A stretch of 8,576 bases of DNA, taken from Clostridiales bacterium UBA1701 (GTDB lineage: Bacteria; Bacillota; Clostridia; Oscillospirales; Oscillospiraceae). The stretch is taken from assembly GCA_002320035.1 (NCBI GenBank), contig DCJL01000006.1, positions 1 through 8,576 of the forward strand, written 5' to 3'. Position numbers and translations under genes: made by a program. Below, piece after piece: positions 5,917 through 8,576 of the stretch (positions within the stretch are counted from its first letter, which is position 1; each line of letters starts with the position of its first letter). The notes below the pieces were generated by a model. The model was not told the DNA's origin. It saw nothing but the letters and a program-made list of their open reading frames with translations, and ran no database searches.

Positions 5917-6648
5917 TCAGGCCAAGTTCCCGGTGGCATACATGATCGCCGTAAGGGCCACCACGGGGGCGGTCTCACAGCGGAGGATACGCTCGCCCAT
6001 GGAGCAGATATGCAGCCCGGCTATTCTCGCCAAATCAGCCTCAAAAGGCTCGAAGCCGCCCTCGGGGCCGGTCATGACGGCCGCCGTCTTAGAACCCGGG
6101 TTTGCTTCCAGAACGGCGTTGAGCGCCTCCCGTTCCCCGGTCTCATACATGAAAAGGCCCAGATCCTTTTTTACCGCCGCATCCAGTGCGCCGGCGAAGT
6201 CCCCGGCCCAGCTCACCCGGGGAATGATCCCCCGGCCGGACTGCTTGGCAGCTTCCTCGGCGATACGCTGCCAGCGCTCCAATTTCTTCTCGGGCGTCTC
6301 GGGCTTGGCCACGCAGCGGGCAGAGGTGAAAAACAGGATCTCCTCCGCTCCGGCCTCCACTGATTTCTGGATAATATAATCCGTCTTATCCCCCTTGGGC
6401 AGGCCGCAGAGGACGGATACCTTCACGGAGGGCTCCGCCGGGCATCTGACCACTTCCACGACCTCCGCCTCCACCTGCTCCTTATCGGCCTTTACAAGGC
6501 GGCATTTATAATCCGTCCCCCGGCCGTCGCAGATTATCATGTCCTCTCCCGGACGCAGGCGCAGCACACGCACATGCTCCGCATCCCGGCCTTTCATAAT
6601 CGCCATTCCGCCGGCTATATTGGTTCCGGCCATAAAAAATCTTGCCAT
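5917..6648 (-). CDS. rsmE: 16S rRNA (uracil1498-N3)-methyltransferase
   Basis: This 243-residue SPOUT-class methyltransferase uses S-adenosylmethionine to methylate N3 of U1498 in 16S rRNA, near the decoding site. Residues 1-70 form the PUA-like RNA-binding domain. The knotted catalytic domain follows: LPKGDKTDYIIQKSVEAG (83-100), RWQRIAEEAAKQSGR (125-139), GPEGGF (194-199) and MGERILRCETAPVVAL (217-232), which form the deep-knot cofactor pocket and dimer interface. The length is normal and no key motif is missing. The ATG is preceded by GGAGAGG in the proper range. In many Firmicutes rsmE follows prmA. Here it has its own promoter and stands alone, convergent with the ABC operon and divergent from the small gene at 6764. 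Confidence 0.96.
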   Translation of the reverse strand: MARFFMAGTNIAGGMAIMKGRDAEHVRVLRLRPGEDMIICDGRGTDYKCRLVKADKEQVEAEVVEVVRCPAEPSVKVSVLCGLPKGDKTDYIIQKSVEAGAEEILFFTSARCVAKPETPEKKLERWQRIAEEAAKQSGRGIIPRVSWAGDFAGALDAAVKKDLGLFMYETGEREALNAVLEANPGSKTAAVMTGPEGGFEPFEADLARIAGLHICSMGERILRCETAPVVALTAIMYATGNLA

Positions 6649-6681
6649 AAAACCTCTCCGTTCCGCCTTGATTTTTTATTA

Positions 6682-6710
6682 ATTATCGCACATCCCGCAC
6701 AGCTTTGCAA
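6682..6710 (-). promoter_or_regulatory. Promoter of rsmE
   Basis: On the minus strand TTGCAA (6705-6710) is followed after 17 bp by GATAAT (6682-6687), with TGC immediately before the -10 box (extended -10). Start is predicted near 6675, about 27 nt from the ATG. The layout closely resembles the rpsB promoter: same -35 sequence, same spacing, same extended -10. Confidence 0.78.
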
Positions 6711-6719
6711 GACCGGGCG

Positions 6720-6725
6720 TATAAT
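6720..6725 (+). promoter_or_regulatory. Candidate -10 box for the small gene
   Basis: A perfect TATAAT lies 38 bp before the ATG of the small gene. No good -35 hexamer sits 16-18 bp upstream. The palindromic TTGCAA at 6705 is only 9 bp away and too close to serve. If this is a promoter, it is weak or needs an activator. Confidence 0.4.
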
Positions 6726-6763
6726 GCAGCGGGCAAAAAATTATCCGGGAGTGAATAAAAAAA

Positions 6764-6928
6764 ATGGATAAGCGCGTATATGAAAGCCTCAAGGGCTTTG
6801 AGTCCGTCTGGCGGCGGGTAGCAGCGGCGAAATCCGCCGCTGGGGCGGCAGAAACCAGAGGGATGAAGCTGATGCCAAAAAAGCAGGAGCGGGGCAGGGC
6901 TGTCCGTTACTGCCAGGGTCATAAATGA
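6764..6928 (+). CDS. Small basic hypothetical protein (54 aa)
   Basis: This short frame runs from an ATG, preceded at 12 nt by GGGAG, to a TGA just before a clear terminator. I do not recognise the family. The product has 14 Lys/Arg against 5 Asp/Glu, so it is strongly basic. The first 25 or so residues, beginning MDKRVYESLKGFESVWRRV, could form an amphipathic helix. The remainder is an Ala/Gly-rich link and a basic tail ending RYCQGHK. It has no signal peptide or membrane segment. Support for a real gene is the TATAAT upstream, a plausible though distant ribosome site, the terminator that begins only about 10 bp after the stop, and the lack of another explanation for the space. It lies next to the TerB/AAA+ gene but is separated from it by that terminator. 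A leader-like or RNA function cannot be excluded. Confidence 0.6.
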   Translation: MDKRVYESLKGFESVWRRVAAAKSAAGAAETRGMKLMPKKQERGRAVRYCQGHK

Positions 6929-6937
6929 TTTTTTTCA

Positions 6938-6973
6938 CCCGCCGGGCCAAAGCTCTTGACCCGGCGGGGTTTT
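6938..6973 (+). terminator. Terminator of the small gene
   Basis: CCCGCCGGG (6938-6946) and CCCGGCGGG (6960-6968) form a perfect 9-bp G/C stem with a 13-nt loop, followed by GTTTTGGTTT. This is a good intrinsic terminator on the plus strand. Its loop and 3' arm also contain the -35 box of the next promoter. Confidence 0.82.
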
Positions 6974-6983
6974 GGTTTATAAT
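6956..6983 (+). promoter_or_regulatory. Promoter of the TerB/AAA+ gene, overlapping the terminator
   Basis: TTGACC (6956-6961) is followed after 16 bp by a perfect TATAAT (6978-6983). Predicted start is near 6990, about 27 nt before the chosen ATG. Because start would be at 6990, an earlier in-frame TTG at 6972 cannot be the translation start. Confidence 0.78.
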
Positions 6984-7001
6984 TGGAGCATACAAGCCTG
7001 T

Positions 7002-7007
7002 AAGGAG
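7002..7007 (+). promoter_or_regulatory. Ribosome binding site deciding the TerB/AAA+ start
   Basis: AAGGAG lies 9 nt before the ATG at 7017. It directly abuts another in-frame ATG at 7008, which is too close to be used. The start at 7017 is therefore preferred. Confidence 0.8.
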
Positions 7008-7016
7008 ATGCACGCC

Positions 7017-8444
7017 ATGCCCACAACCTGGAATCGCTCCCCAGAGGAATTTCACAAAATATATTCTGCCAATACCGATGCGTTTTACCGCGTCGGCAGC
7101 TTCGCTCTGGCAAAGGAGCTGGACGAATTTATGACACGCTGCGCCCTCTGCCTCTGGAGCCGGGGCGGCGGCATAAGCGAGCGCCATGTGGCCATGGCAA
7201 ACGAAATATACTCCCGCAACCAGCCCCGGCCCCGCTGGCTCCTGTGGAACCTGACCAGTGCCGTGTGCATGGATGAGGCGTTCCTGCCGCCGGTGTTTTT
7301 CTGGAACCTGGCCGAAAGCGATGCCCGCCGCGGCTCCGAAACTTCCCGGACTTTTATCCGAATGCTGACGAACATCCTTCTTTATCTTGCCGCTGTGGAT
7401 GACGAAGTGAGCTATGCCGAGGCGGAATACATCACCGAATGCACTGACCGCCTCTCCGCCATCTGCGACGCCAGCGGCGTGAAAAAAAGCAAAATCGGCC
7501 TGAACCCCCTGGACTATGTGACTTGCGGCGAGCCGAGCTTTGCCGAGAAGTACAAGCCCCAGGCCCAAGCTGCCGGCGCCGGTGCGACCGGCGGCCAGAC
7601 CGGGGAACAAGAAGAGGAAAAGCCCAGCTTTGAGGAGCTAATGGCAAGGCTTGAGGCTCTTGTGGGACTGGACGGAGTGAAAAAGGACGTCAAAAACCTT
7701 GTGAACCTGATGAAGGTCCGCACCCTGCGCAGGGAAAACGGCCTGCCCGTGCCGCCCATGTCCCTGCACATGGTGTTCATGGGCAACCCCGGAACGGGTA
7801 AGACCACCGTGGCCCGGCTCATAAGCGGGCTCTACGCCGCCATAGGCGTTCTGAGCAAGGGCCAGCTCATTGAGGTCGACCGCTCGGGCCTTGTGGCAGG
7901 TTATGTTGGGCAGACCGCCCTTAAGACCCAGGAGGCCATAAAGTCCGCCCTGGGCGGGGTGCTTTTTATCGACGAGGCCTACGCTCTGTCCTCCGGCGGT
8001 GAAAATGACTTTGGCCGGGAAGCCATCGAGACGATCCTCAAAGCCATGGAGGACCACCGGGACGACCTTATTGTGATTGTCGCCGGCTACGATGGACCCA
8101 TGGAGAAATTCCTCAGTTCGAACCCGGGCCTTGCCTCCCGCTTCAATAAATATTTCCACTTTCCGGATTATAACGGCGAACAGCTTATGGCCATTTTCCG
8201 CGCCCAGTGCGAGAAAAACAGCTACAAGCTCACATCGGAAGCGGAGAGCGCCGCCATGGAAATGTTCACGGCGCTTTACGAGCAGCGGAACGACAATTTC
8301 GGCAACGGCCGGGATGTGCGCAACTGCTTTGAGGATATGATCGTCCGCCAGTCCAACCGGGTGGCCGCAATGGAGGCTCCCGGCAAGGAGGATCTGATGG
8401 CCGTGCTGCCGGAGGATCTCAGGGACGCGGAGGTACAGAATTGA
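7017..8444 (+). CDS. CbxX/SpoVK-type AAA+ ATPase with TerB-like N-terminal region
   Basis: This 475-residue, probably cytoplasmic protein has two parts. Residues 1-170 are helical and include LLYLAAVDDEVSYAEAEYI (121-139), which resembles the acidic core of TerB-like domains. The similarity is moderate. A low-complexity Ala/Gly/Glu linker follows (181-204). Residues 205-468 are an AAA+ module of the CbxX/CfqX family (CbbX, SpoVK, mycobacterial EccA): Walker A GNPGTGKTT (256-264), pore-type loop GYVGQT (295-300), Walker B LFIDEA (316-321) with Asp319 and Glu320, sensor-1 region IVIVAGY (352-358), arginine finger in NPGLASRF (Arg375) and a sensor-2-like GNGRDVRN (429-436). Members form hexamers that remodel a partner protein. 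No Rubisco or type VII secretion gene is in view, so neither a CbbX nor an EccA role can be claimed. All catalytic residues look intact. The partner is unknown; the N-terminal region may recognise it. Confidence 0.9.
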   Translation: MPTTWNRSPEEFHKIYSANTDAFYRVGSFALAKELDEFMTRCALCLWSRGGGISERHVAMANEIYSRNQPRPRWLLWNLTSAVCMDEAFLPPVFFWNLAESDARRGSETSRTFIRMLTNILLYLAAVDDEVSYAEAEYITECTDRLSAICDASGVKKSKIGLNPLDYVTCGEPSFAEKYKPQAQAAGAGATGGQTGEQEEEKPSFEELMARLEALVGLDGVKKDVKNLVNLMKVRTLRRENGLPVPPMSLHMVFMGNPGTGKTTVARLISGLYAAIGVLSKGQLIEVDRSGLVAGYVGQTALKTQEAIKSALGGVLFIDEAYALSSGGENDFGREAIETILKAMEDHRDDLIVIVAGYDGPMEKFLSSNPGLASRFNKYFHFPDYNGEQLMAIFRAQCEKNSYKLTSEAESAAMEMFTALYEQRNDNFGNGRDVRNCFEDMIVRQSNRVAAMEAPGKEDLMAVLPEDLRDAEVQN

Positions 8445-8548
8445 ATCTGCCCCGGTTTTTCCCACAGGCGGCCGGATTTCTGTCCCTGCGCCGGGCTGAT
8501 TCCGCATATTTCACGCTTCCCCCTTTTTGCAATCTCTCCCCAAAAGAA

Positions 8549-8576
8549 CCGCGGCCTTCGAAAACGAAGGCCGCGG
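8549..8576 (-). terminator. Strong hairpin at the window edge
   Basis: A perfect 12-bp stem (8549-8560 with 8565-8576) encloses an AAAA loop. On the minus strand it is followed by TTCTTTT, so it reads as an intrinsic terminator for a minus-strand gene lying to the right. It may also stop the AAA+ transcript on the plus strand, but the bases after the stem there are outside the window. Positions 8445-8548 contain no supported gene. Confidence 0.72.

Noticed and set aside
6705..6725. Plus-strand promoter using TTGCAA with TATAAT
   Set aside because: The spacer is only 9 bp. TTGCAA is palindromic and fits the rsmE promoter on the minus strand at 17 bp instead.
6789..7610. Minus-strand frame of 273 codons opposite the small gene and the TerB-like region
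   Set aside because: It would cross the terminator and promoter at 6938-6983, has no family features, and shadows the plus-strand genes.
7017..8444. Assignment as the Rubisco activase CbbX
   Set aside because: No Rubisco gene is in view, the organism type is unlikely to fix carbon by that route, and the N-terminal half differs from CbbX. Only the AAA+ family is supported.
7638..8507. Minus-strand frame of 289 codons opposite the AAA+ domain
   Set aside because: It lies almost entirely over the conserved AAA+ module, and its His/Gly/Leu-rich product is typical of antisense translation of G/C-rich genes.

Overview
The window looks like a piece of a Gram-positive chromosome, most likely from an anaerobic Clostridia lineage with raised GC (Oscillospiraceae/Ruminococcaceae type). 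This is an inference. It rests on strong GGAGG Shine-Dalgarno sites, an LCAC lipobox, G/C-rich third codon positions with AT-rich intergenic stretches, sigma-A type promoters and Firmicutes-like housekeeping proteins. I see no phage, IS element, CRISPR array, tRNA or rRNA.

Layout. (1) Positions 1-992, minus strand: rpsB (ribosomal protein S2) with a clear promoter and a leader carrying a duplicated Shine-Dalgarno block. Beyond its stop, toward the left edge where tsf would be expected, lies a dense set of overlapping, partly mutually exclusive inverted repeats that looks like an attenuator. (2) 1198-5867, plus strand: a four-gene ABC-import operon made of a lipoprotein substrate-binding protein, an ATPase with a TOBE-like tail, a fused double permease and a HAD-family phosphatase. 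It starts from a TTGACA-17-TAGAAT promoter with a short hairpin at the predicted 5' end of the mRNA. Stem-loops separate the binding-protein gene from the rest, and the last three genes overlap each other by 4 and 1 nt. (3) 5865-5904: a long bidirectional terminator hairpin between the operon and the convergent rsmE. (4) 5917-6710, minus strand: rsmE, the 16S rRNA U1498 N3-methyltransferase, with its own promoter. (5) 6720-8444, plus strand: a small 54-residue basic protein gene, a terminator whose loop and 3' arm hold the -35 box of the next promoter, and then a 475-residue protein with a TerB-like N-terminal region and a CbxX/SpoVK-type AAA+ ATPase domain. (6) The window closes with a perfect 12-bp stem hairpin that reads best as a terminator for a minus-strand gene outside the window.

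Function. The transporter belongs to the Fe3+/AfuA-type family. The binding protein lacks the adjacent tyrosine pair expected of a ferric-binding protein, and the operon ends in a HAD phosphatase whose first motif resembles the glucose-1-phosphatase YihX. I therefore favour a phosphorylated organic substrate such as a sugar phosphate over iron, as a hypothesis. The part most likely to be under-described is the small basic ORF together with the TerB/CbxX AAA+ gene. I find no firmly supported wholly new system in this window.
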